The notes beneath the pieces were generated by a model, which saw only the letters and a list, made by a program, of their open reading frames with translations, was not told where the DNA came from and did no database searches. The translations under genes were made by a program, and so were the position numbers. Positions 22,551-31,505 of a stretch of DNA of 36,460 nt are shown one piece after another (positions within the stretch are counted from its first letter, which is position 1; every line of letters begins with the position of its first letter). Source of the stretch: Bacteroidota bacterium (GTDB lineage Bacteria > Bacteroidota > Bacteroidia > Chitinophagales > Chitinophagaceae); the NCBI GenBank assembly GCA_023391895.1, contig JAEWAC010000238.1:1-36460 (forward strand). Direction: 5' to 3'.

Positions 22551-24986
22551 ATGCGAAAACTAACCTGCTTATTGAGCCTCTTGTGGGTATTACAGGCTTA
22601 TGGCCAGCCCAAAGAGTCTGGCATACTGGTGGGCAACGTACTGGATGAAAAAGCCATAGCGCTGGAAGGTGCCACGGTGGAATTGGCGGCAATTGGCGCC
22701 ACCGGACCCGGCAAAACCACTTTAACTGCCAAGGATGGATCTTTTGAACTGGCGTCCATTCCTTTTGGTTACTACCGGCTGCGCATCAGCTATACCGGCC
22801 TGCAAACCCTTACCATTGATAGCCTTCACTTCCGGGCCGACCGGTTTGATTTTAACCTGAATGATATTGTTTTAAAAAACCATGCTGCCGCCGAGAATAT
22901 GGAAGAAGTGGTGGTGTTTGCCGAAAAGCCCCTGATTCAAAGCAAGGATGGCAATATCACCTTCAACGCCGGCGAGTCGGCCCTGAGTGCCGGCAGCAAT
23001 GCCAGTGACCTCCTGGCCAGCGTGCCCCTGGTAGCCAAAGACCCCAACGGCCGCCTGCTGGTAAGGGGTAAAGAGCCTAAAATCCTCATAGACGATAAAC
23101 CGGTAGATTTGAACCTGCAGCAACTGCAGGACCTGCTGGAGTCCATGCCCGGCAGTGCTATTGAAAAGATTGAAGTAATGACCAACCCGCCTGCCCAGTA
23201 CGCCAACGAACAGGGGGGCGTGATTAATATTACTACCAAAAAAGGCAAAGTGGGCATCAGCGGTCGTTTGACGCTTAGCGGCGGCAGCAGGGGAAAAGCC
23301 GGTACATATGGCAATTTCAATTACCGGAGGCGGGGCTTGTCGGTCAACGTTAATGCGGGTGCTAATTTCAACCGGTTCGAAGGCCATGGCTATTCCATCC
23401 GCCAGAACATTTATAAAGATTCAGCCTCGTTTCTCAATACCCAAAACAACTCGCTCAATAAGAATCAGCGGCCGAACTTCCGCGCTCATGTCAATTACGA
23501 TATTACCCAACTGCAATCGCTGAATGTGGTATTGCAATTCAATGGCAATGACTTTCACAATCAAAACAAGATTGAATACAAAAACATTAACCGCCTGGAC
23601 GAAGTATACCGCTTAAGCCAGCGGTCCATTCAAAGCAAGGGTGGTAATTACAACTACCACGCATCGATCAGTTATACTTTAAAAACCAAACGGCCAGGCG
23701 AAATCTTACGACTGACCGCCAGCGGCAATGCCTCGCAAAATGAAAATAACCGCCGTTTTTACCAGCAGGCATTTTACCCGGACTATACACCCAGCGGCCT
23801 GGACTCTACCCAAAACCAGCTAAACCAAAACCACACTAAAGGATACAACACCCGGCTGCATTATGTTGTACCATTAAACAACAAAAAAACATCGTTTTCC
23901 GCCGGTGGCTTTATCGATGCTTCCCAATCTGATATTGACGTGCTGGCTACTTACCAACGCAAGTCGGATGGTGCCACCATGCCGCAGGAGGAGCTGAGTA
24001 ACGACTTCCGGTTTTACCAGACCATCTCTCAAATGCGGGCTTCGGTAAAACAGGTGTTGGGCAAACGTTTGAGTGTTTCTGCCGGACTTTCGACCGAGGC
24101 AACTGATATACGTTTTGAGCTCTACAAAACCGATTCTGCCGCCGGCAACCGCTACTGGAGTTATTTACCCTTTTTTAATTTGAACAAAAACTGGAATGAT
24201 CAATGGAACCTGACGGCTGCATATCGCCGCACCGTCCGCCGCCCGGGCATTAACGAGCTCAATCCTACCCGCGATGAATCGGACCCGTACAACATCCGGT
24301 TCGGCAACCCGGGGCTCAAGCCTTCGCTGGCCCATAGCTTTGATATGGTGCTGGGAAAAACAAAAAACAGCTTTTATGCCAATGTAGGTATAGGTTTTAA
24401 CCTGGTTCAGGACATTTACAGCCAGCTGCGGGACCGTTTAAGCGACAACACCACCCAGATTACCTGGCAAAACATCAGCCACCGGAAAGAATACGAGATC
24501 AGCACCTGGAACGGATGGACCATTAACAAAAAATCCCGCATCAATATCAGCGCCAGCTACACCTACAACCAATACAGCCAATATGATAAGGCAAATAGAA
24601 AGTTCCGGGACGGCGGTTCGTTTACCTCCAGCCTGAACGGGCATTACAACTGGACCGAGCTGCTGAATACCACCAGCAGTTTTACGTTTAACCGTTTTGC
24701 CAATCCGCAGGGGTCGGTCAAAAGCAACGTGAGCATGAATATAGGGCTGCAGGCCCGTTTGCTGGCTAAAAAACTAACGGCCACCCTGAACCTGGTTGAC
24801 CCGTTTACCCAGCAGAAAAACCGGACTTTTACCTACGGGAGTAATTTTAACCTAGAAAGTTTTTCTGCCACCAACACCCGTAATTACCAGTTGAGCCTGG
24901 GTTATAACATTTCTAAGACCGTGGTTAAAAAAGGAAAGGGCTCCGAAAAAGTAAAACAACTTCTTCAAAAGCCCATATCTAAATAA
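22551..24986 (+). CDS. TonB-receptor-like outer-membrane beta-barrel protein
   Basis: 811 residues. A signal peptide (1-19, LLSLLWVLQAYGQ) is followed by a CarboxypepD_reg-like domain (about 22-112: ILVGNVLDEKAIALEGATVE). A plug-like domain (about 120-235) shows EVVVFAEKPLIQSKDGNITF, LLASVPLVAKDPNGRLLVRG and VMTNPPAQYANEQGGVINIT. A C-terminal barrel (about 240-800) has alternating strands rich in aromatic residues. This is the OMP_b-brl_3 subgroup common in Bacteroidota. No SusD partner or anti-sigma gene is adjacent, so the ligand is unknown. The last codons lie on a dispersed-repeat unit (24963-24978). It diverges from miaB. Confidence 0.92.
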   Translation: MRKLTCLLSLLWVLQAYGQPKESGILVGNVLDEKAIALEGATVELAAIGATGPGKTTLTAKDGSFELASIPFGYYRLRISYTGLQTLTIDSLHFRADRFDFNLNDIVLKNHAAAENMEEVVVFAEKPLIQSKDGNITFNAGESALSAGSNASDLLASVPLVAKDPNGRLLVRGKEPKILIDDKPVDLNLQQLQDLLESMPGSAIEKIEVMTNPPAQYANEQGGVINITTKKGKVGISGRLTLSGGSRGKAGTYGNFNYRRRGLSVNVNAGANFNRFEGHGYSIRQNIYKDSASFLNTQNNSLNKNQRPNFRAHVNYDITQLQSLNVVLQFNGNDFHNQNKIEYKNINRLDEVYRLSQRSIQSKGGNYNYHASISYTLKTKRPGEILRLTASGNASQNENNRRFYQQAFYPDYTPSGLDSTQNQLNQNHTKGYNTRLHYVVPLNNKKTSFSAGGFIDASQSDIDVLATYQRKSDGATMPQEELSNDFRFYQTISQMRASVKQVLGKRLSVSAGLSTEATDIRFELYKTDSAAGNRYWSYLPFFNLNKNWNDQWNLTAAYRRTVRRPGINELNPTRDESDPYNIRFGNPGLKPSLAHSFDMVLGKTKNSFYANVGIGFNLVQDIYSQLRDRLSDNTTQITWQNISHRKEYEISTWNGWTINKKSRINISASYTYNQYSQYDKANRKFRDGGSFTSSLNGHYNWTELLNTTSSFTFNRFANPQGSVKSNVSMNIGLQARLLAKKLTATLNLVDPFTQQKNRTFTYGSNFNLESFSATNTRNYQLSLGYNISKTVVKKGKGSEKVKQLLQKPISK

Positions 24987-25035
24987 AGTAGTGCTGGCTA
25001 CAAAATCTTTTCAAAAATCCATACCGGCTCCCTGT

Positions 25036-25551
25036 TTAAAGCGGAGTGGTCCGGGGTAGCTTTTTGGCCAGCCAGGAGGTTTTGACCGGTATAATCCAAT
25101 CTTGTTCCAGTTGCTCTTTGTTCAGCACCAGGTTGTTGAAGTATAAGGTGTCGGCGTCAATAAAATTGTTTTGAAAAGCATAGGCCAGCTGGTTCAGCGG
25201 CAGCAACTGGATTTTGTCTTTGATGACAAACGCCAGGTTGTTGCGGTTAAAAAAGTCAACCCCGAATTGTTGCTCCAGGGATTTGATAAAGCGAACCGAG
25301 CTGTCGGTACTGCAGCCGCTTACCTGCGTTTGGGTTTCGTCGGCCATTAAAACGACAAACTGCCCAAAAAAAAGGTTGCCATAAGCCTTTACCGCGGCAC
25401 CATGGGCATGCCATTCCGCACAAAACTGTTTCAGCCGATCCTCTATTTCAAAAGCTTCGGATAAGGTAAACAACCGGCTGCTCTGGTACACCCATACACG
25501 GCTTTTAGGCGAAAAATCTTCCGGTAATAAATGCTGGTACGCTAAGTTCAT
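25036..25551 (-). CDS. Conserved Bacteroidota protein of unknown function (171 residues)
   Basis: MNLAYQHLLPEDFSPKSRVW, then YQSSRLFTLSEAFEIEDRLK, FCAEWHAHGAAVKAYGNLFF and VSGCSTDSSVRFIKSLEQQF. The W-x-A-H-G, G-C-S-T-D-S-S and F-N-R segments are characteristic of a small conserved family in this phylum, often annotated (without good reason) as ABC transporter ATPase. No Walker motif is present. The three conserved clusters (H, Cys/Asp) could form an active site, but no function is known. It stands alone, with dispersed repeats downstream of its promoter. Confidence 0.75.
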   Translation of the reverse strand: MNLAYQHLLPEDFSPKSRVWVYQSSRLFTLSEAFEIEDRLKQFCAEWHAHGAAVKAYGNLFFGQFVVLMADETQTQVSGCSTDSSVRFIKSLEQQFGVDFFNRNNLAFVIKDKIQLLPLNQLAYAFQNNFIDADTLYFNNLVLNKEQLEQDWIIPVKTSWLAKKLPRTTPL

Positions 25552-25829
25552 GCTGCAAAAGTAGCACAGGCCGGTGAAAAGAAGATGTTATAAAATGACT
25601 GATGTAAGATTTAAGGATGGCTGATTTATGATTTGAAGATGTAGGATGTAGAATGTCTGATTTTATGATGTAGTTTAACCCTTGATCAGAAAATACAGCC
25701 TTGTAAGGGCATAATAAATTAAAAGTCTTTAACCTAAATCAGAAATTCCAAAATCCTGCATCCCACATCTTCAAAATCCCATATCCTATATCCTCAAATC
25801 CGACATCAGACATCATCAAATCCCACTTT
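25552..25829. repeat. Intergenic block of degenerate inverted ATGT/AGGAT repeats
   Basis: The left half is a string of near-repeats of GATGTA(A/G)GAT and CTGATTTATGAT (25600-25670). The right half is their reverse complement: CATCCCACATCTTCAAAATC and CATATCCTATATCC (25755-25800). The block is an imperfect, long mirror-like inverted repeat with no gene. Confidence 0.55.
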
Positions 25830-26609
25830 CTAGTCCAGGCTGGCGGCTACGAGCTCGGCCACATCCAGCACCTGAACGTCGCCTTCTTTTTCCGCGGCCT
25901 TTACGCCGTCGGTCAGCATGGTGTTGCAAAATGGGCAGGCGGCGGCCACAATCTGCGACCCGGTGCTGATGGCTTCGTCGGCCCGTTCCCAGTTGATACG
26001 CTTTTGGCCGGGCTCTTCTTCCTTGAACATATTAGAGCCGCCGGCACCGCAGCAAAAGCCGTTTTTCCGGCAGCGCTTCATTTCCACCAGTTCGGCATCC
26101 AGTGCTTCCAGCACCTTGCGGGGCGCCTCGTAAATGTCGTTGGCCCGGCCCAGGTAGCAGCTGTCGTGGTAGGTAATGCGCCTGCCTTTAAAGGAGTCGC
26201 TGTCTTTGAGCTTGATCTTTCCCTCGTCAATCAGCCCCTGCAAAAAGGTGGTATGGTGCATTACCTCGTAGGTGCCGCCCAGGTCCGGGTATTCATTTTT
26301 AAAAATATTGAAACAATGGGGGCAGGTCGTTACAATTTTTTTGATGCCGTAGTTGTTGAGCACCTGGATGTTCTGATACGCCATCATTTGAAACAAAAAC
26401 TCGTTACCGGCACGGCGGGCGGGGTCGCCGGTGCACATTTCTTCCTTGCCCAAAATGGCATAGTTAATACCTACTTTATTTAAAATTGTAGCAAAGGCCT
26501 TGGTAATTTTTTGGGCCCGCTGATCAAAGCTTCCGGCACAACCTACCCAAAAAAGTACTTCTGGGGTTTCTCCCGTCGCCATCATGTCGGCCATTGAACG
26601 TACAGTCAT
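25830..26609 (-). CDS. (Fe-S)-binding CCG-domain protein (HdrB/GlcF-type)
   Basis: 259 residues with two cysteine-rich CCG units: C24 (FWVGCAGS), C59, C96-x2-C99 (TTCPHCFN) in the first, and C151 (HDSCYLGR), C186-C187 (GFCCGAGGS), C225-x2-C228 (AACPFCNT) in the second. This is the catalytic-subunit fold of heterodisulfide reductase B and the iron-sulfur subunits of glycolate and lactate oxidases. It would hold a non-cubane 4Fe-4S cluster and work in thiol/disulfide or quinone-linked electron transfer. Its usual partner, the membrane 4Fe-4S protein, is at 29625-30950, 3 kb away and on the same strand. The reductant and substrate are unknown. Confidence 0.9.
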   Translation of the reverse strand: MTVRSMADMMATGETPEVLFWVGCAGSFDQRAQKITKAFATILNKVGINYAILGKEEMCTGDPARRAGNEFLFQMMAYQNIQVLNNYGIKKIVTTCPHCFNIFKNEYPDLGGTYEVMHHTTFLQGLIDEGKIKLKDSDSFKGRRITYHDSCYLGRANDIYEAPRKVLEALDAELVEMKRCRKNGFCCGAGGSNMFKEEEPGQKRINWERADEAISTGSQIVAAACPFCNTMLTDGVKAAEKEGDVQVLDVAELVAASLD

Positions 26610-27027
26610 ATTCCAGTTTTTAGTTCCAGCTAACCACTATAGCCATCTTAACAGCTATAGTAAGGATAAACGTAAAGATAAGGCGCCTGCCATTTTGCCG
26701 ATCATCCCTTTTGTTAGGAATAACCTTTTACAGAAATATCGCCCAATAAAAGAGGCAAGGATGGCGGCAGGAAGCGCAAAGTTAGCGCCATATAAAACAA
26801 ACAGCAATGGAATAGGGAATAAACCAGTGTCAAGGCCCGGGAGACCCGCTGTTTAGTCTTTCCAACCTTTGATTTTGATGCTTCCAAACGGCATACAGGC
26901 AGTTCTTGTTTTGGTGTAGCAGGTTGGGTTAATAACGTTAAATTAGCTTTCAGGGGCTAGTCCTTTCGCCGTTTCTCATCTATTCAGAACCTCATATTGA
27001 TCTATATGTTATTTTTGCCCGCTCTTT
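26610..27027. other. 418-bp intergenic region
   Basis: No coding pattern is convincing on either strand. Near its right end TATTTTTG (27010-27017) matches TAnnTTTG and lies 10 bases before the ATP-grasp gene, so it is the likely -7 box of that gene. Confidence 0.4.
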
Positions 27028-28083
27028 ATGAACTGGAAACGAATTTGGGAAAAGATCAATAATTGGGAGCAGTGGCCATTTAACCTGCGCTATCTGTCCA
27101 TTAGTCCCATGTGGTTTTGGTATTGTCTTCGCTCGGGTTCGTTCTGGTTTTTTACCCCATCCAACCCTACCTTAACCTTTGGTGGATTTGAAGGCGAAGC
27201 CAAAAAGGAAATGTATGACTTGCTACCCGAAGGCTCTTTTCCTAAAACCATTTATATATCGCCTTCCCAATCGCTGGACTCGGTAAAAGAAGCGGTGGCC
27301 GCCCATGGTTTTACCTATCCGTTTTGCGTGAAGCCGGACGTGGGCATGAAAGGATTGTTGTTCCGGAAAATCAATTCGGAAAAAGAGCTTGCTTATTACC
27401 ACCAGCTGATGCCTGCCGAATATATTGTACAGAAACTGGTGATGTACCCCCTGGAAGTGAGCGTGTTTTACTACCGCTATCCCGACCAGCCCAAAGGCGT
27501 GATCACCGGCTTTATTTTAAAAGAGCTGATGGAAGTGGTGGGCAACGGGCAAGATACCTTGCTGGACCTAATCCGCCAGCACCCCAAAGCCCGCTTTCGC
27601 GAAGAAGAAATGCGCATCAAGCACGCCGACCAGTTACACCTGGTACTGGAGCCCGGCGAAAAATATTTTTTATCTTATGCAGCCAACTTAAACCGTGGTG
27701 CCCGTTTTACCGACCTGCAGCACCTGATAGATGAGCCTTTGTGCCAGGTGTTTGACGACTTCAGCCATAAAGGACAGTTTTACTACGGCCGCTACGATTT
27801 AAAATGCCAGTCGATTGAGGATTTGAAAAAAGGCAGGAACTTTTGCATATTGGAGTATAACGGCAGCGGGGCCGAACCCAACCATGTATACAATGCCGGG
27901 CTTACCTTGCGGCAGGCGCACAAGGTCATTCTTTTTCACTGGAAGGTGCTGTACGAGATTTCGCGGTACAATCATTTGCATGGAATTAGATACTGGGATT
28001 TTAAAAGAGGCTGGAAGTTTTTGAAGGCGGCCCGCCAGCACTTACGCGTTCTGGAGGCATACGATACCAAAATACTCATATAA
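27028..28083 (+). CDS. ATP-grasp-like protein of unknown substrate
   Basis: 351 residues. An N-terminal region with aromatic residues and one possible membrane-contact helix (LSISPMWFWYCLRSGSFWFF) precedes an ATP-grasp core. YPFCVKPDVGMKGLLFRKI (lysine and glycine loop, about 96-114) and EYIVQKLVMYPLEVSVFYYR are followed by MEVVGNGQDTLLDLI (the GDGxxTLLDLI-like segment seen in cyanophycin-synthetase and related ligases). FCILEYNGSGAEPNHVYNAG carries the metal-binding ExN. This protein is common in the phylum and sometimes labelled D-alanine-D-alanine ligase, but no such substrate is supported. A carboxylate-amine or carboxylate-thiol ligase reaction is expected. It is transcribed with LysE (42 bases apart). 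Confidence 0.75.
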   Translation: MNWKRIWEKINNWEQWPFNLRYLSISPMWFWYCLRSGSFWFFTPSNPTLTFGGFEGEAKKEMYDLLPEGSFPKTIYISPSQSLDSVKEAVAAHGFTYPFCVKPDVGMKGLLFRKINSEKELAYYHQLMPAEYIVQKLVMYPLEVSVFYYRYPDQPKGVITGFILKELMEVVGNGQDTLLDLIRQHPKARFREEEMRIKHADQLHLVLEPGEKYFLSYAANLNRGARFTDLQHLIDEPLCQVFDDFSHKGQFYYGRYDLKCQSIEDLKKGRNFCILEYNGSGAEPNHVYNAGLTLRQAHKVILFHWKVLYEISRYNHLHGIRYWDFKRGWKFLKAARQHLRVLEAYDTKILI

Positions 28084-28124
28084 GTAACGCTCAATCCTAT
28101 TTTGAAAAATTAATGTTGTAATGC

Positions 28125-28841
28125 ATGGTTAAACTGATCCGCATTTTTATCACAGGAATGTTCATTTCCTTTCTGGGTTCTTTGCCCCTGGGTACCCTGA
28201 ACATTGCCGCCATGCAGATTTCCATCACCGATGGTGTTTTACCGGCCTTTTATTTTGTCGCCGGCTGCCTGCTGACCGAAGTGGTGTATGTACGGCTGTC
28301 GCTGATTGCTATGGACTGGGTGCGCCAGCAACAAAAACTCTTTCGCATACTGGAGTGGGTAACGGTACTCATTATCGTGGCCCTGGCCGTATCCAGCTTT
28401 TATGCCGCCACCCATCCAAGGGTTGAAAAAAACGTAATCCTGAGCAGTACGCTACACCGTTTCTGGCTGGGCTTATTTATGAGTGCTTTAAACCCGGTGC
28501 AGATCCCGTTCTGGTTTGGCTGGAGTACGGTATTGCTGACCAAAAAAATACTACATCCTAAAAACAGCCATTACAATACCTATATCGTGGGCATCGGTCT
28601 GGGCACGTTGCTGGGCAGCTGCGTTTTTATTTTTGGGGGCAAGCTGATTGCCAATCAGCTCAACAACAACCAGTCTGTTTTGAACTGGATCATCGGGTGC
28701 ATTTTTACCATTACCGCCATCATCCAGCTGTGGAAGATGAAAAATAAAAAGGATGTGGAGCACCGCCTGAAGCATCCCGAAGAAGAAATCAAGCCTTTTG
28801 AAGAAGCCGTGGATGAGATCAGCCCACCTGATGATAAATAG
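28125..28841 (+). CDS. LysE-family transporter
   Basis: 238 residues with about six membrane segments. The N terminus reads FISFLGSLPLGTLNIAAMQI (the G-x-x-P-G signature of LysE/RhtB exporters). YFVAGCLLTEVVYVRLSLIA, FWLGLFMSALNPVQIPFWFG (the N-P-x-x-x-x-x-x box) and GIGLGTLLGSCVFIFGGKLI are the later helices. The charged C tail (about 205-238) is cytosolic. LysE proteins export amino acids or other small zwitterions; the substrate is unknown here. It follows the ATP-grasp gene closely, so its substrate may be that ligase's product (inference). Confidence 0.85.
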   Translation: MVKLIRIFITGMFISFLGSLPLGTLNIAAMQISITDGVLPAFYFVAGCLLTEVVYVRLSLIAMDWVRQQQKLFRILEWVTVLIIVALAVSSFYAATHPRVEKNVILSSTLHRFWLGLFMSALNPVQIPFWFGWSTVLLTKKILHPKNSHYNTYIVGIGLGTLLGSCVFIFGGKLIANQLNNNQSVLNWIIGCIFTITAIIQLWKMKNKKDVEHRLKHPEEEIKPFEEAVDEISPPDDK

Positions 28842-28892
28842 GGCCTATAGATTTTTGAAAAACTTCGGCTAGCCTCATGGTTATTAAAACCA

Positions 28893-29552
28893 TCAATCTT
28901 CTTTTTCAGCCAGGTCAAATACGCCTTGCAGCGTATGAGTTTTTAAAGTTTGAGTTTCGTCCATGGCCGCATGGATCATGGCCCGGGCTACCAGGGCGGC
29001 ATGTATGGGCTTAAACTTTACCAGCCCGGGCACCTTGTGCAAAACCGATAAAACCGCAATCCCTATTTTTTCGCCCGTGCGGTTTTCTTTCCGGGGGCCG
29101 GTTAATACACCTGGTTTAATGATATGTATATGGGAAAAGGCCAGTTTGACCACCGCTTCTTCCAGTTCGCCCTTCATGCGGGAATAAAAAATGGAGGAGC
29201 GGGCATTGGCACCTGCCGAAGACACCAGCACATAAACCGGAACGCCGTTTTCCGCTGCCGCTCTGGCAAACTCGTATTGATAGGTATAGTCAATTTTATA
29301 TTGAGCTGCCTGGCTGCCGGCTTTTTTAATGGTGGTACCCAGCGTTGAAAACAAAACATCACCGGTTACCAGCGAGCGCCATTGGTCCGGCTGGTCAAAG
29401 TTGATCAGGTGTTCTGCCAGCTTGGGATGGGTTATGCCAGTGGAGCGGCGTACAAAGATCTTTACTTTGTCAAAACGGTTGTCCGGCAGCAACAAGTCTA
29501 CCAGGTGCGAGCCTACCAGTCCGGTAGCGCCAATAACCAGGGCTGTTTTCAT
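28893..29552 (-). CDS. NAD(P)-binding Rossmann-fold protein (HTATIP2/NmrA-like)
   Basis: 219 residues beginning MKTALVIGATGLVGSHLVDL, a GxxGxxG dinucleotide loop. DVLFSTLGTTIKKAGS (the usual D-x-V-F-x-x-L-G-T-T), then VSSAGANARSSIFYSRMKGE with the S-x-x-Y-x-x-x-K active-site pattern, follow. IIKPGVLTGPRKENRTGEKI is the late loop. The family reduces or senses small oxidised compounds; human HTATIP2/TIP30 is the distant model. No substrate is known. Its reading direction opposes lysE and matches the Fe-S genes. Confidence 0.85.
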   Translation of the reverse strand: MKTALVIGATGLVGSHLVDLLLPDNRFDKVKIFVRRSTGITHPKLAEHLINFDQPDQWRSLVTGDVLFSTLGTTIKKAGSQAAQYKIDYTYQYEFARAAAENGVPVYVLVSSAGANARSSIFYSRMKGELEEAVVKLAFSHIHIIKPGVLTGPRKENRTGEKIGIAVLSVLHKVPGLVKFKPIHAALVARAMIHAAMDETQTLKTHTLQGVFDLAEKED

Positions 29553-29624
29553 GCTGTTATGAGGTTTTTAAAAAGTCCATTAGGCACTTCAATCATCACC
29601 TGGTACGCATCATCCCTCCAGTTT

Positions 29625-30950
29625 TCAGCTGTTCATTTCTGCTGCCCAGCCGTCGCGTTCGTCTGGGCTGAATTTCCAGGGGGCAAAGTTGTTTTCAATA
29701 TTGCTAAACATACCGTTCCATTCGGCAGGCGCATTGCTTTCTTCCATGATCATGTACCGCTTCAACTGGTTGATGATATCCAGCGGGTGGATGAGCACCG
29801 GGCAGGCCTGTACGCAAGCCTGGCAACTGGTGCAGGCCCGCAGTTCTTCAGCCGTGATATAGTCGTGCAATAAGGCCTTGCCATCGTCGGTAAAGCTGCC
29901 GTTTTTGTCAATGTTTTTGCCCACCACTTCCATACGGTCTCGGGTGTCCATCATGATTTTGCGGGGCGACAGCAGCTTGCCGGTTTGATTGGCCGGACAG
30001 ACAGCAGTACAGCGGCCGCATTCGGTACAGGAATAGGCGTCCAACAAATTTTTCCAACTCAGGTCAAACACATCCCTGGCACCAAACTTTTTGGGCTGCA
30101 CATCGGCCGCTACTTCAGTCGGTGCGGTCTCGGGCTGCATGGCATACAACACCTCGTTTTGAATTTCGGGCATGTTGCGCATTTTGCCTTGCGATGTTAG
30201 GCGGGCAAAATAGGTATTGGGAAAAGCCAAAACAATATGCAGGTGCTTGGAATAGGGCAGGTAATTCAGAAACACAAAAACACCGGCAATGTGCAGCCAC
30301 CAGGCCGAGCGTTCAATGCCTATCAGGGTGGGGGTGGACAGGTTTTGAAAGAGCGGTGTGATAAAGCCTGATACAAAAAAGTCGGATGTCTGGCCGTAGT
30401 GTTCGTGCCCCTGTATTTGCAGCGCCTTGTCCGATGCATTCATGACCAGGAACAACGTCATCAGCACAATTTCAAAGATCAGTATATAATTGGCATCGCT
30501 GCGGGGCCAGCCATTCAGCTCCTTCATGTTCAGGCGGCGCACCTTTACCCAATTTCTACGGATCAAAAAGATGGCGCAGGAGGTGAGCACCCCGAACGCC
30601 AGGATCTCAAAAAAGTTGATGACAAACCCATAGAAGCTGCCCAGGTAGGGTACAAACAAGCGGTGGGTGCCAAAGATGCCATCGAGAATAATTTCGAGTA
30701 TTTCGATATTGATGATGAGGAAACCGGCATACACCAAAAAATGCAGCAGCCCTACCAGCGGCTTATCAAACATGCGTTTCTGGCCGAAAGCCATGAGCAG
30801 GGTATTGCGCCAGCGGGCACTGGGGTTGTCGTTTATGGCTTCTTCTCTTCCTAAATTGATATTGCGGCGTATAAACTTCACCTGTCTTACAAAAAGCCAA
30901 ATGGCCACGGCTGCCAGTACAATGAATAAAATTTGTTGTGCCAGTTGCAT
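29625..30950 (-). CDS. Membrane 4Fe-4S dicluster protein (HdrC/NarI-like fusion)
   Basis: 441 residues. An N-terminal membrane part with five or six helices (about 5-22, 65-90, 105-130, 155-172, 217-235), with His pairs fitting a NarI-like b-type heme domain, is fused to two 4Fe-4S motifs. These are C308-x2-C311-x2-C314-x3-C318 (CTECGRCTAVCP) and C373-x2-C376-x2-C379-x3-C383 (CTSCQACVQACP). It would move electrons between the quinone pool and the cytosolic CCG subunit (25830-26609), the two together resembling HdrDE-type respiratory modules. They are usually neighbours in this phylum but here are separated by three genes. Confidence 0.9.
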   Translation of the reverse strand: MQLAQQILFIVLAAVAIWLFVRQVKFIRRNINLGREEAINDNPSARWRNTLLMAFGQKRMFDKPLVGLLHFLVYAGFLIINIEILEIILDGIFGTHRLFVPYLGSFYGFVINFFEILAFGVLTSCAIFLIRRNWVKVRRLNMKELNGWPRSDANYILIFEIVLMTLFLVMNASDKALQIQGHEHYGQTSDFFVSGFITPLFQNLSTPTLIGIERSAWWLHIAGVFVFLNYLPYSKHLHIVLAFPNTYFARLTSQGKMRNMPEIQNEVLYAMQPETAPTEVAADVQPKKFGARDVFDLSWKNLLDAYSCTECGRCTAVCPANQTGKLLSPRKIMMDTRDRMEVVGKNIDKNGSFTDDGKALLHDYITAEELRACTSCQACVQACPVLIHPLDIINQLKRYMIMEESNAPAEWNGMFSNIENNFAPWKFSPDERDGWAAEMNS

Positions 30951-30960
30951 GTATCGTATT

Positions 30961-30968
30961 TAGATTTG
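30961..30968 (+). promoter_or_regulatory. -7 box of the phosphoribosyltransferase gene
   Basis: TAGATTTG fits TAnnTTTG; a TTG lies 22 bases upstream (30936-30938), within the spacing known for this phylum. The ATG is 27 bases downstream. Confidence 0.5.
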
Positions 30969-30995
30969 CTAAATTAACCGATGTAAAAATAACTG

Positions 30996-31505
30996 ATGCC
31001 AACGGAAATTGTTACAAAGAATTGCATATTGAGTAAAGAGGTGGCCCATCGCAAATTGCGGCGCATGGCCTTTCAGATTGCGGAAGATAACGAAGGCGAA
31101 ACAGAACTGATCATTGCCGGTGTCAATGGCAACGGTACGCTGCTGGCTCAAAACCTGGTGCGCGAACTGCAGCAAATCCTGTCCATCCCCATCCAGTTGA
31201 TCACCATTCACATCAACAAAAAGGCACCGCTGGAAGTTTTGGTTGATGAAGCGTTGGACTTTAATGATAAAAACATCATTGTGGTGGATGACGTGGCCAA
31301 TTCGGGTAAAACACTGTTGTATGCGTTAAAGCCCTTCCTGGCGTTTGAGCCTAAAAAAATACAAACCCTGGTACTGGTGGAGCGGAGCCATAAGCTGTTT
31401 TCCATTCAGCCCGATTATGTGGGTTTGTCGGTGGCCACGACCTTGCAGGAGCATATTACCGTGGAAATGGAAGGGCAGGAAGTAAGTGGGGCGTGGTTGC
31501 ATTAG
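30996..31505 (+). CDS. Phosphoribosyltransferase (PyrR-like type I PRTase)
   Basis: 169 residues with the PRPP loop NIIVVDDVANSGKTLLYA (about 93-110, D98-D99 and the S/T-G-K-T phosphate loop). An early GVNGNGTLLAQNL loop and the flexible ITIHINKK region (PPi loop) are present. The N-terminal AHRKLRRMAFQIAED fits PyrR/Upp-like type I PRTases. It would join PRPP to a nucleobase; a regulatory PyrR role is possible but no RNA-binding feature can be judged. It diverges from the Fe-S gene with 45 bases between. Confidence 0.85.
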   Translation: MPTEIVTKNCILSKEVAHRKLRRMAFQIAEDNEGETELIIAGVNGNGTLLAQNLVRELQQILSIPIQLITIHINKKAPLEVLVDEALDFNDKNIIVVDDVANSGKTLLYALKPFLAFEPKKIQTLVLVERSHKLFSIQPDYVGLSVATTLQEHITVEMEGQEVSGAWLH

